From NCBI GenBank assembly GCA_005223375.1, contig RXOD01005583.1, positions 1 through 13,364 of the forward strand: 13,364 nucleotides of DNA. Direction: 5' to 3'. Below, piece by piece: positions 1 to 8,913 of this stretch; position 1 is the first letter of the stretch, and every line of letters starts with the position of its first letter. Under the pieces are notes generated by a model that was given only the letters and a program-made list of their open reading frames with translations, ran no database searches and was not told the DNA's origin. A program made the translations under genes and the position numbers. Origin of the DNA: Amoebophrya sp. AT5.2. Taxonomy: Eukaryota > Sar > Dinophyceae > Syndiniales > Amoebophryaceae.

Positions 1-2188
1 AGGAGAGGACTCCTGCAAGCGGCACCCACAGCCGGAGGAAGTCGGCTAATTCGGCCCAGTCTGGGAAAGGCGCTGGCCACGAACCCCATCCATCCATCCG
101 TCTATTCAAAAATATTGGAGGCATTTATTACGCTACTCCTACTGTGGCCAGCTTATCAAACCTCGATGACTGCGGTTGTTGCTGGACTTTCCTCATTCAT
201 AATAAATTCATTACGTTTCCGAAGTGGAAACAGGCGGAAGAGCCAACATCAATTACTTCCCTCTGCGTGTAGTAAAACTAGCTGAACAATTGATGATAAT
301 GTATGATTTCCTTCGTGCCCAGGTGCGTCGCTTTTTTCTTCGCTCTTTTTTGGCTAAGGTAGGAGAGAAAGGCGACCACCGGGGAGATACTGGATTGCGT
401 CTGCTTCTCTGACTCCGAATTCATCGTGCGTACGCTGGGCCGCGGGTAGGACTTCGCCACATTTCTTCGAGAGCACTGCGTTGGTAGAGAAGGGGAGGTG
501 CGCGTGGCATGAAGACAGCCTCGCCGATGAAGACGCAAGTTAGTAGCAGCGAAAGGGATCTACATCTAGATTTTCACCTCGCCCACAGAATTTCGCCGAT
601 GGAACCACCTCAAGCTCTAGAACGCACTAAAAAGCCAACAGTGCGACGCGATGGTTGCTTCGCCGCAGCGCCTTTCCGCGCCCCTGAATCGTCTTGGCTT
701 GCGGCTTCCACCGGGTATGACCGAACATGGAATTCGTAAACTGCCCCTTGCGCTTGCTTTCAACAAACTGTTATGAGTAATCTTTTTTTCCGGCGGAGCA
801 AAGGCAAAATTTCCGCTTTTACTGGAACGCTAAAACACGTAGACGAGCGGGTAGAGGTGCGCAAGGAGCGTTCTGCCTGCGGTGTTACGGAGGTGAAAAA
901 AGAACTTTGTTGACCGCCAACGGATTGCCAGGAGGTAGAGGAGAATAGATAAGCAATAGCTTTGACATCCAGGCGCGGACTGATGCCCATATCGGATGGG
1001 CAGTAGACCGTAAGTATTCCGTATTTTCCAGCATAGCACAACGATGAACTCGTCCGAGAGGTGCTGTGCAAGTGTTTCACCAAGAACAAGCCAGACATGT
1101 ACAACTACCGAATTCAACGATAGATACCCCATGCCGCGATTTATTCATGTTATTACAATCGGAAGACCACGCATTCCCTGTACTTATAAAAACAAAATAC
1201 GCGACAGCGCAGCTTGGGCAACAGCTTCCAGTACGCACTATCTGTGATGCTAGATGATCATGACCGCCACCACGCCCCTTGTATCTATTTTTGCCAAGAA
1301 ACAACAAGATTGGATTCTTGCGGTCATTCTGTACTCAGAAAGACCAACAACGTCCGGTTGAGCAGAAGGCTTCAAAATCCGATTACAAAATTGCGTGCCG
1401 TGCGTCTGGGTTCCTCCTGCCAGCGGCATGTATCGAATATTGCGTACGCAAACGACGGCACCCGTTAAAGGGCGCACTAAATTGATAATGCGGAACATGG
1501 AACACGACGCATTTATGCTCTTGCTCACGTAGCTGCTCGACGATGCGCCCGCGGCGGCACGGTCGTGTAGCTGCTGTGTATCTGTTGTAGTTAAATTTCT
1601 TCTTCTTGTACCACTTACGCTGAAATTCTCGATACACCTACGACGATGCTTGTCGACGCAAGCGGCGTCCCTTTTTTGTCCGTGCAGCGCGGTCGCGATT
1701 TTCTGCACGAGGATGCGAAGTAACGGAGCTCTGTCTTTTCTTTTAGTAAGTATCGTATGCCGTACACCGAGGTGGAGGGCTAGAGTTCTGCTTAAGTGCA
1801 GCCGTATGAAAAACAGAATCGTTGAACCAACTGAGCGCGATAAAAGTAAATAGGAAACAGTAGCAGGTCAAGGTCTTGCTGTGGCACTGGAACTGGTACG
1901 GCTCAAACTAGAACAGAAAACAAAGCGCACAGACACTCGGCTCGTCTTTGTCGAGCTACAACATCTGCCTCGGATGTGTTCTGTGCGACCCCTTCAACGA
2001 CGTTCTGTGAGCATGCAAACCAACTCTTAACGTTCTCCTTCTCTGGCCAAAAAAAAAAAAACGCAATGCCCGTGCGTGCATCGTCCGAGAGAGTACGCCG
2101 CAGAGCGGTCATGGTGTGAGCACACAGTGCGACGCTTCTTCCTTCAACCTACCGCGGCGTTCCGCAAGGACGTCGTAGGAAACCAAGG
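1..2188. other. Upstream region with no supportable gene
   Basis: I see no convincing gene in this 2.2 kb stretch. Frame 1 of the + strand is open from base 1 to a TGA at 283-285 (94 codons). The first ~110 bases are GC-rich like the genes downstream, so this could be the tail of an upstream gene, but the translated end shows no recognisable motif and the composition soon turns AT-rich. Reading frames of 60-150 codons occur on both strands between 509 and 1853. They overlap one another, lack steady coding composition and resemble nothing I know. Small items present are a CATC microsatellite near 88-99, a 7-bp hairpin at 984-1002 and a run of 13 A at 2049-2061. No tRNA B-box-like sequence was found. 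Confidence 0.6.
984..1002. repeat. Small inverted repeat (7-bp stem, 5-base loop)
   Basis: TGCCCAT at 984-990 is the exact reverse complement of ATGGGCA at 996-1002, with a 5-base loop. It lies in non-coding sequence and is not followed by a T run. A stem this short can arise by chance in 2 kb, so no function is proposed. Confidence 0.3.
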
Positions 2189-5100
2189 ATGGACGCTGTT
2201 TTGCCTCGGTCGCCCTTCTTCGCTCTGCGTCGACGGGGTAGGGATGTCATCCTCTCGACTCGCACCGCGGTTGTTCCTTTGCTACTGCTGCTTTGTGTTT
2301 CTGCCGCGCTACCTCAACACGAAAAGTCGGCGCGCGCAGTCGCACAACTTGCTCCGCCGACCACGGACACGTCGACGAGTACTACTTCCAGCAGAAGGAC
2401 AGGTACAACATCGCCGCGCGGAAGGGGGAGCGGAGAAAGAGATGTCGACGTCCGTTCGCAGGTTGCTTTGAACGAAGCCTGCGCCCTCGCCGCGGTGAGG
2501 CGGCCATTTTTCCGGACCAATTGCGCACTGTTGGCGGCCAGCGACAACCCGTTCGGCCGCTTCTCCTGTTGCCGCCGCCACCCGCTTCACATGATGGGCT
2601 GCACGGGGTGGCGAATCGATTCCGAGCGCGAGAGACAAGTCTGCGTGCGCAAGATCGCGGAGGCCTACGGCAGAGACCCCCCGAAGCTCCGGTGCCGGCT
2701 GGCGACGGTCGCGGGCGCGGGGCTCGCGGATCTGGTGTGGCCCGGGTTCTCCTTCGCGGCAGGATACCTGCCGGCGCGGTGGGCGATGGACGAGGTCGTG
2801 CGCCAGGTGGAACAGGCGAAACCGGACATCCAGGAACTAGTTGGCCAGCTCGCGGGCGCCGGCGTAGCGGCGGGTATCAGTGGAGGAGGGAACGCGTACT
2901 CGGGGACCGGGGCTGAAGAGGTATTCTTTCATTGCTCGGTTCTTTTCAGCGACAGCAATCGATCTTCCCCACGCCGACCATCGCCTCCAACGATTAATAC
3001 AATCTTCATCTAAAAAGATGAAGATTGTATTAATAAGATTCTTGTAATCCGGTGGGAGTCTGGTCCACTAAGGGCCAGGTGTAAAAACAGACGACAGGGG
3101 CTAGCGGCGTTCTCCCACCCGTATGACGGGACTAAGAAAGTACTAGATCAAGTAGAGTAATAAACAAATCAAACCATCTGGTTCATGCCACTCGTCCCAG
3201 GTCGTCGCTTGCGTCTTAGATTTCGGCTTCCCCTGTACTGCATCGTGCGCACCGTAATTGTAAGTCAGGGAAGGGTTGGCACCCGACCACATACTCGTCA
3301 ACGATACAATCTTCATCTTGAGGTTCTCTGGCCGGTGTTCGCCGCCGGCATTCGTGCGCTGCCGCTTGTGGGCACCGCCATCGAGCCTGCGGTGAACAAG
3401 CTTATTGGTTGCGACGCGGTGCAGTGGCTGGCCGAGTCCGGCGCCTCCATCGTGGCCCGGGTGCTTAGTCGCGAGGCGGCGAAGAAGACCGGGAGGACGG
3501 CCGCGGCGTTGCTCAGCGACGCGGTGGTCGGATTTCTGCGGCACACGGTGGCGCCGCTGTTTCGGGTGAGCGCGGGCGCGTACGGGGGGTGGAAGGCGTT
3601 CCGGCAACAAGGCTTCTTCCCGCGCATGTGCAAGAAGTGGCAAACCGTACAGGACCCGCCGGGGGCCCTGGGGCAGGCGTGGGCGGCCGCGTGGCGGGAA
3701 AAGGCGTCGATCGGGGGGTCCGGTTGCGGGGCGGAGGCCGGGGGAAAGCCGTGCTGCGGTTGTCCGGGTAGGAGAAAGAAGCGCCGGCGGGCAGCGCCCA
3801 GTCAACTTGTACAGGAGGTGGAGAACAAGAACAACTGGCGCGAAAGTGATTCATCGCCGCGCAGTGCGGACGGGGGAAAAAATTGTCCTGTTTCTGGTAG
3901 GCCGGCGAAACGCGCTCTGCTAGCAATCGCGGACCAAAAGTCTAAGTCGGACCCTTGCCCAGTAAACGTCAAGCATTCGTCCGCGGCGGACTGCAGAAGC
4001 CGAAGTACAAGCGTCGGCAGCACTGCTTCAGCCTCCTCAGTAGCATCTTCATCTGCAGCGTCCTCACTCTCGCGAGGACCTTCTTCGCGGGCGGGGCATA
4101 CCGGTCTCTACACCCGCCAGAGACCGCCACCGGTACTCACGCGCCCGCGATGGGGCCAAGCCTTTGATGCCACACGAGATAGTCCTCGAGACGGCTTTCG
4201 GCCACGCACCGGAAGATGTCAGTGCGGATGGGAGAGTTATCATCCCGCGCCTTCCTCGTTGGAAGATTCCACATGCACCACACCCGAGGCCGCCGTAAAT
4301 CGCGCCGAGCCGTTGTTTCCACCGTTTCCTCACAGACTTGCGTCGGCTGGGAGTGAGGCAAAGAAAAACATTGAGGAAAAAGTGCCAGCAGCAGCGCTAG
4401 ACGGGCCCGAAGATTCCGGGGTTTCGTTCTCGCCGCGGGTCGCTTGGCTACGCAGAGCGAGAAGGGAATTCCAATTCACTTCCAAGGAGGGATATCATGG
4501 GCATGGGGAGCCGGAAGAGCAGAATGTGAATGACACAGCTGGAGGTGGTTTACACGATAACACGTACGACGACAATTATTTCTATGAGGGCGGAGTGCAG
4601 GCGCCGTTCGGTGCACGAGCGCCCCTAGGAGTGACGACATCCTCATTGTCACCGGAACACGATCAGCGACTTGTACTCCCGAGCACTACGACGATAGCTC
4701 CAAGTAGCGCGCCGAGCCCACGAAGTTTTAACTCTGCGGCTCTGGGAGCGGGTCCGGCGGCGGTCGCGACGACACAAGCGGTGCGTGCAATAGCGCCTCC
4801 GTCCGCGTCTTCATCTTTCGCCTTCACGCCCCAGCGCAAAGCGTCTTCGTCCTCGGCCCGAGATCCCGCGACGTCGCGGATGATTCGCGAGCGGCTGCGA
4901 GCACACGCTCGCCCGGGGCCTTTTAGTCAGCGCAGCCGCAGAGCGTCGTCGAGAGCGAGACTGGGCAGCGTTACGGCGCAGCGCGCTTCGAACTCGCATA
5001 CTAGATCACCCTCCAGGCGGCGAACGGAAGCTGGAGGGACTGACGAGGGTGACGCCGGGGCCTGGGGCGATTGCGAAGGAGGCAATGAGGACGAACTGGC

Positions 5101-6595
5101 GCAGGGGGGCATCGGTAGTACGCAGTCCGCTTTCCGCGGCGCGGAGCCTCTCGAAAGCGGACTCCCAATTCGGCGCGAAGATCCAGAAAGCCCTTCGGGG
5201 TCATCGTTGCGTTCAGGAGAGTCCAGGTCCACCGCGCAGGAGGGGGGAGACGCCTCTTGCCAGGACCGCAGCACAAAAAGCGCTGCGACGAGTACAACCG
5301 ACCTCCTGCTTCGCATGGCGCCGCAGCACGCAGAGGACGTCGCAACGAGTACAACCGATCTTTTCGGCGTGCGTCGTGAGGAAAATGTCGCGACAAGTAC
5401 GACCGATCTTCTGCCCCAGCGATTCAACAAGAATGCGGATTCATTCTCCTGCGTGGGGGGAGAAGTGAAGCTATCTCTCTCAGCATCCGAAGATGCAGAC
5501 AAGCAGGACGACGTCGTCAATCCCACGCCGCAACCTTTCAAGTCGTCCCCACCTTCACCGCCTGATCCAGACCAGGACGTCGCCGCCAATCTCGCGCCGC
5601 AAACTTCAAATCTGTCGTCCCGGCCCCCGACTAATCCAGATGAACCTGCAGTGGAACAGGACGCGAGTCCGCAGGACCATCGGATGACGGCTTTCAGTGA
5701 TCTGTTTCCCCCAGGGAACATGACAAGCGCGTTCAACATCAAATACCTTACTGCCGCGGGCGACGCGTTGATGACCCCGCTGCGAGAGGTGCGTTGGGGC
5801 CAGATCGTGCGGGTCGTGCTCGACAACGGCCACTTCCTGGCGTCGGACCACGCCGTCTGGCTCCCTCCGACGAGGGTTGCGGCGGTCGCAGCGGGCAACG
5901 GGAGTCTGGGACCCCTAAAAATATTGCGGGAAGATGTTTCCGGCGAGCAAGACCAGCCGACAATGTCGTCCGCCGAGACGGAAGAGTTATACGAGGACGA
6001 GCTGCAGCAAGCCTTCCTAGAGGCCCGGACCACAGGCACAGGGGCGCCCGGTTCGCGAGGCCTTGATGCCGGTGACGGAATAGAACAACACCAGCAGCAG
6101 CGGCGACCAGATCTGACTCTGAGCGCGAAGGGCCGCACCGAGCGCCCAGGACCAGCCAGCGTCGAGAGTCTTTGCCGCTACCACCCCGTGCGCCCGGCCG
6201 TTTTGTACCCTGTCGTCGCCGAAGGCGCTACAAATTTGGCAGCGTCCTCCTCCGGAGCAGTAGACACCAAGGCTGCCACGACCGGCGCGACAGCCGCGAG
6301 TGATGTTCCGCGCCCTCTCCAGGCGCCGGAGAGCGAGGGCGGGGGCTACTACTACACCGTGACGACCCTGGAGAACTTGAAGAGGCTTCTGAACACAGAC
6401 TGTGAGGAGGATACGGTCTGCATCACGACGCAGAAGCACCTCAGCTACACACTCGCGATGGCCTACTACATGATGGCAGTGGCAGTGGCTGTTTCAAGTT
6501 CGGTACCGGGGCTGGACGTGCAGATGTTGACTGCTGGGGACGGCGCTCCGGAGCCGGACGAGGGCTGCACTTCTGAAGACGAAGCGACCCAGTAG
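2189..6595 (+). CDS. Large orphan protein with signal/anchor segment and low-complexity middle; two exons (2189-2920, 3323-6595)
   Basis: I do not recognise this protein. Joining the two exons gives about 1334 residues. Residues 27-41 are a hydrophobic run (AVVPLLLLLCVSAAL) after a basic N-terminus, as in a signal peptide or signal anchor, so entry to the secretory route is likely. Residues 90-170 contain seven Cys (98, 112, 127, 128, 138, 152, 169). Residues ~182-340 hold three similar blocks centred on (V/L/A)(W)P-F-AG. A Cys cluster (379, 388, 389, 391) precedes a basic stretch at 394-400. The middle is rich in Ser, Pro, Arg and Ala and looks disordered, with three TSTTDL repeats and a Pro/Asp repeat pair. 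Residues ~1032-1090 look folded, and a hydrophobic segment lies near 1286-1305. The start has A at -3 and G at +4 around ATG. AATAAA occurs at 6620-6625. The join is inferred: both exons are in phase 0 and coding-like composition stops at 2920 and resumes at 3323. The alternative is two genes, 2189-3013 and 3185-6595. Confidence 0.65.
2988..3011 (+). repeat. Direct repeat copy 1 (CAACGAT + TAAT + ACAATCTTCATCT)
   Basis: CAACGAT at 2988-2994 and ACAATCTTCATCT at 2999-3011 match the contiguous 20-base copy at 3299-3318. This copy carries four extra bases, TAAT, at 2995-2998. Upstream, CCGACCA also recurs near the second copy (3284-3290), so the duplicated stretch may be ~35 bases with divergence. 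Confidence 0.85.
2993..3034. repeat. Perfect 19-bp inverted repeat with a 4-base loop
   Basis: The left arm at 2993-3011 (beginning ATTAATACAATC) is the exact reverse complement of 3016-3034, separated by AAAA at 3012-3015. As RNA this would form a strong AU-rich hairpin in the 5' third of the intron. The left arm also contains the TAA stop at 3011-3013 that ends the unspliced reading frame. Confidence 0.95.
3299..3318 (+). repeat. Direct repeat copy 2, next to the 3' splice site
   Basis: This uninterrupted 20-base copy begins CAACGAT and ends four bases before the acceptor AG ends at 3322. It contributes the pyrimidine-rich tract of the acceptor. Its last 15 bases (3304-3318) are complementary to the right arm of the palindrome at 3016-3034, so the right arm could pair with either copy. 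Confidence 0.85.
5282..5410 (+). repeat. Three in-frame TSTTDL-type repeats in the orphan protein
   Basis: Three 24-base copies at 5282-5305, 5339-5362 and 5387-5410 encode AATSTTDLL, VATSTTDLF and VATSTTDLL cores, spaced 19 and 16 codons apart. Most differences between copies are silent, so the peptide is kept while the spacers diverge. This suggests a short linear motif or modification site repeated in a disordered region, though no known motif was recognised. Confidence 0.85.
5510..5644 (+). repeat. Degenerate tandem repeat, two units rich in Pro and Asp
   Basis: Two adjacent in-frame units (5510-5575, 22 codons; 5576-5644, 23 codons) each begin with GACGTCG and run Asp-Val ... Asn ... 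Pro-Gln ... Ser-Ser ... Pro-Pro ... Pro-Asp. They are clearly related but diverged, consistent with an old local duplication in the low-complexity part of the protein. Confidence 0.6.
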
Positions 6596-7484
6596 CTAAA
6601 AAAGTACCGATACCGGCGAAATAAAGATGCACCGCACTGGGACTGGCAGCTGTAACGATGCTTGAGAAAAGTATAAAGCTTGAGAACACAGGAGTAGATC
6701 GAACAAGTGCACTGAGGGATTTGATCGGGATCAGCAAAATTGCGAGCAAGGAAAGTGGAAACTCTGCCTCAGTGAGCATGAGCGCGTTGTATAGCAAATG
6801 ACTCTACTAGAACACACCCTGGTGGGGGCTTCACGGCATTGGAAAAGATGCTGAACGACGCCACGCATGGGCACTTTACAATATGTCACAATCACTTTTT
6901 ATTCCTCGTTTTGTATTATTTGTTTTTCTGCCGAAAATGCAACGCCTGCTGGCGCCCAAAGAAAGACCAAGCTCGTCGAGCCGCTCTTTGCGAAGTGCGA
7001 CTCACGCAAATTCTTTTGTCTGCGATACACAACCAATCCAAAAACGAACCTATAGCAGACATCAAGTTGTCACGTCAAGAAGATTACGTTAATATTTACT
7101 GCTTTCGGGGGGGATGGGGCTCGCACCCCGCGCAGAGGAGGAGGGCAGCGCGCGCTGGTGTGTCCACCTCGATGTTTTCGAAAGAGAAGTATCTGTGCCG
7201 TTGCGAACAAGGATCAGAAATCGTGTACTTAAGAAAGAAGTACTGTCAGAAGTCTCAGTCCTCCATGTTCCCGCACCATCCCGTCTAAATTCAAAATTTT
7301 CTTTGTCGTTCGCCTGCAGCGGTTCTGATTCGTGCTTACCCCCTTGACGGCGGTTTTTCGATCGAGGAACGGCAGGGACAATTTCTATTGATTTGATCTT
7401 CCGGACCAGCTTCGCCTGGGCGATGGATATGAGTGAGCGCATCTTGCGCTAGGCCTAGGTTCCAGTTGATTTTTACATGCCAAA
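6596..7484. other. Spacer between orphan gene and SR-like gene
   Basis: No gene is supported here. A + frame at 6839-7288 is open for 149 codons, but its composition is AT-rich and unlike the flanking genes. AATAAA at 6620-6625, 25 bases after the stop, could be a polyadenylation signal if this lineage uses one. A 9-base direct repeat GCTTGAGAA occurs at 6660-6668 and 6678-6686. Two very short upstream reading frames precede the next gene, at 7423-7452 and 7477-7536. Confidence 0.5.
7423..7452 (+). other. Short upstream reading frame (9 codons)
   Basis: An ATG-initiated frame of nine codons ending in TAG lies 33 bases before the SR-like start. A second at 7477-7536 (19 codons plus stop) overlaps that start out of frame. 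If both are in the mRNA they would lower translation of the main frame. If the transcript starts or is trans-spliced downstream of them, they are irrelevant. Confidence 0.25.
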
Positions 7485-8459
7485 ATGCAAAGCGGCATGC
7501 CGAAGCAGCACCCGCACGCGCGTTCCCCTGCACTAGCCCAAGCGGACCCGGAATTGCAGGCGAGGCTCCACCGAGGAACAACATCAGCCGTCTCCACTCG
7601 ACCCCCGCTCGATCCGCCGCCAGCGCCGCCCGCCGGGCGATTTCAGGGGACGTACGCGGTGCGAATGTTCGATCAGATGCAGCAGGCCAATGTTCGATGG
7701 GACTCGGATTTAATGTGGCGGCAGCACGAAGCTAAGACCGAGCAGGACGCCCGGAAAAGAAGCGGCCGGGGATACGGCCGCGGGGGCGCCCGCGAAGGAG
7801 GTGGGAACGCCGGCAGATTCTCCTCGTCCTCGTCCGAAGAGGAAAATGTGTACGCCGCAGAACGGAGAAAGCAGGAGCTAAAGCGCTTGAATAGGGAACA
7901 AGAAGTGGAAGACAACCTTCGTGATCAGACCTCTGCGCCGAGTGCGGCGCCCTCATCCAACATCCGGAGAGAAAGAAGCAGAAAACGGAGTCGGAGTAGA
8001 CAGCGAAGTAGTAGCAGGAGCGGCAGTGGGAGCAGGCGGCAACGCCAACGGAGCGAGAGCAGCAGTCGCGACCGACGGAAAACAAACAGGAGGAAATCGC
8101 TGGTCGACGAGAGAGCGCGGAATCGATCTTCCAGCGACGAAAGAAAAAAGAAAAAGAAAAAACACACCAAGCGTACGCGGCGGCGAGAAAGAGCGTCTGA
8201 TCCGGACGTGAGTCTGCTTTCGCTTTGGTCACCAAAAGGGCGGCACAAGGAGCGATGCAACAGTAGGGAAAGAGAAAGAAAGCGCCCAGGCACTTTCGAG
8301 AAAGGTTCCTGCGAACGCGATCGCAGGGGAAAAAATCGTGATCGAAGTCACCAAAATACAATGCGACGCAGGAGCAGGTCGTACTCGAGTCAAGACCACT
8401 CGAGCGAACAAAGCGAAAGCTTGCCAAGAAGAAGCAGGCGCGCGGGGCCTAAAAATTGA
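7485..8459 (+). CDS. Arginine/serine-rich (SR-like) protein, probably RNA/splicing associated
   Basis: A 324-residue, intron-free reading frame. Residues 1-50 are Pro/Ala-rich. Residues 52-85 form a block that looks folded (FQGTYAVRMFDQMQQANVRW and onward) and may be the family signature, but I cannot name it. Residues 93-107 are RGG-like. Residues 113-120 are a Ser run followed by Glu, typical of casein-kinase-2 sites. Residues 123-147 are charged and likely helical or coiled-coil. From ~161 to the end the sequence is dominated by RS, SR, RE and RD dipeptides with a run of six Lys (221-226), as in SR-related nuclear proteins. No RRM, zinc knuckle or other RNA-binding fold is visible, so it is SR-like rather than a classical SR factor. 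Nuclear speckle location and spliceosome contacts are inferred from composition. Met5 is an alternative start. An ATG eight bases upstream lies in another frame. Confidence 0.75.
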   Translation: MQSGMPKQHPHARSPALAQADPELQARLHRGTTSAVSTRPPLDPPPAPPAGRFQGTYAVRMFDQMQQANVRWDSDLMWRQHEAKTEQDARKRSGRGYGRGGAREGGGNAGRFSSSSSEEENVYAAERRKQELKRLNREQEVEDNLRDQTSAPSAAPSSNIRRERSRKRSRSRQRSSSRSGSGSRRQRQRSESSSRDRRKTNRRKSLVDERARNRSSSDERKKKKKKHTKRTRRRERASDPDVSLLSLWSPKGRHKERCNSRERERKRPGTFEKGSCERDRRGKNRDRSHQNTMRRRSRSYSSQDHSSEQSESLPRRSRRAGPKN

Positions 8460-8913
8460 ATCAGCTGCGACGAGCGCCTCATCGGCGGCTTGCCTCCTGC
8501 TCCGCATCAAAAGTGTGTCCAGGAACCTGAAGCAATCTATCGTGCACGCGGTCTCTGTTTTGGCAAAGAAATTAGTGATCCCTGTCGTGACTCACCATGA
8601 TCAGTATCAAGATCCCTTACCGAGATCTGGATCGACGATCCGCTTGACTCTCACAGATCAAAATTCTTGCTCCGAAACATAATGGCAACGACTGACACTG
8701 ACTGGAAGTGTTTTTTATGGTGCAATTTTGCTGTATTTACCCGTGGTCCTCCCCTCACGCACACGATGCTGTTTGTTCTCAAACGCAGCGCAGCATCTAG
8801 TGATCGAGAAAAATTGACATATCGCGTAGTACATCCGTCTCCCTCTAGCGCCATTTTTCTTCTGAACCGAAAGTGCCTGCGGTAGTCTTTATTTAACGAA
8901 CAGACTCAGCAAG
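8460..8913. other. Spacer between SR-like gene and methyltransferase gene
   Basis: No gene is supported. The notable content is a cluster of GATC tetramers at 8577-8659. The stretch just before the next start codon (TTTATTTAACGAACAG at about 8887-8902) is AT-rich and contains AG dinucleotides that could serve as a splice acceptor for a leader, but this cannot be shown from the sequence. Confidence 0.5.
8577..8659. repeat. GATC-dense cluster (7 sites in 83 bases)
   Basis: GATC occurs at 8577, 8599, 8611, 8624, 8630, 8637 and 8656. Random sequence would give fewer than one in this length. The copies are irregularly spaced with no clear longer unit, so it may be a decayed repeat or chance. Confidence 0.6.

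Larger units (their letters stand above)
2921..3322 (+). other. Intron (402 bases, GT-AG, phase 0) of the orphan gene
   Basis: The donor is GAAGAG|GTATTC and the acceptor is CATCTTGAG|GTTCTC, so the five bases GAGGT occur at both junctions. Without splicing, the upstream frame runs into TAA at 3011-3013. The reading upstream of 3323 (from an ATG at 3185) has intron-like composition. Splicing keeps the frame exactly (732 coding bases before, then codon GTT). The intron contains the fold-back palindrome at 2993-3034 and a further copy of its arm at 3299-3318. A 29-base alternative intron (2921-2949) also has GT and AG ends but reaches a stop at 2995-2997. Confidence 0.6.

Noticed and set aside
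1066..1257. Protein-like reading (QVFHQEQARHV, then LLQSEDHAFPVLIKTKYA) as a possible pseudogene
   Set aside because: It has some natural look, but a TGA lies just upstream at 1042-1044, it is short, and it matches no family I know. The evidence is too thin for a feature.
1250..1708. 152-codon open frame on the - strand
   Set aside because: Mixed composition, no motif, and overlapped by several other open frames. It is consistent with chance.
2921..2949. 29-base GT-AG mini-intron
   Set aside because: The ends fit, but it leads to a stop 15 codons later and leaves the coding-like sequence at 3323 unexplained. The 402-base intron joins two coding blocks in phase.
3185..3322. Independent start of the second part of the orphan gene at ATG 3185
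   Set aside because: The 46 codons before 3323 have intron-like composition and include the repeat copy at 3299-3318. Possible if transcripts show it, but the spliced model is preferred.
4927..6138. 403-codon open frame on the - strand opposite the orphan gene
   Set aside because: It mirrors the GC-rich codon pattern of the + strand gene, is Ser/Arg-rich throughout and shows no domain. The + frame is far longer and carries in-frame peptide repeats.
6839..7288. 149-codon + frame in the spacer
   Set aside because: AT-rich, with a run of Phe/Leu/Tyr from T-rich DNA followed by unrelated basic sequence. It has no coding-like composition compared with its neighbours.
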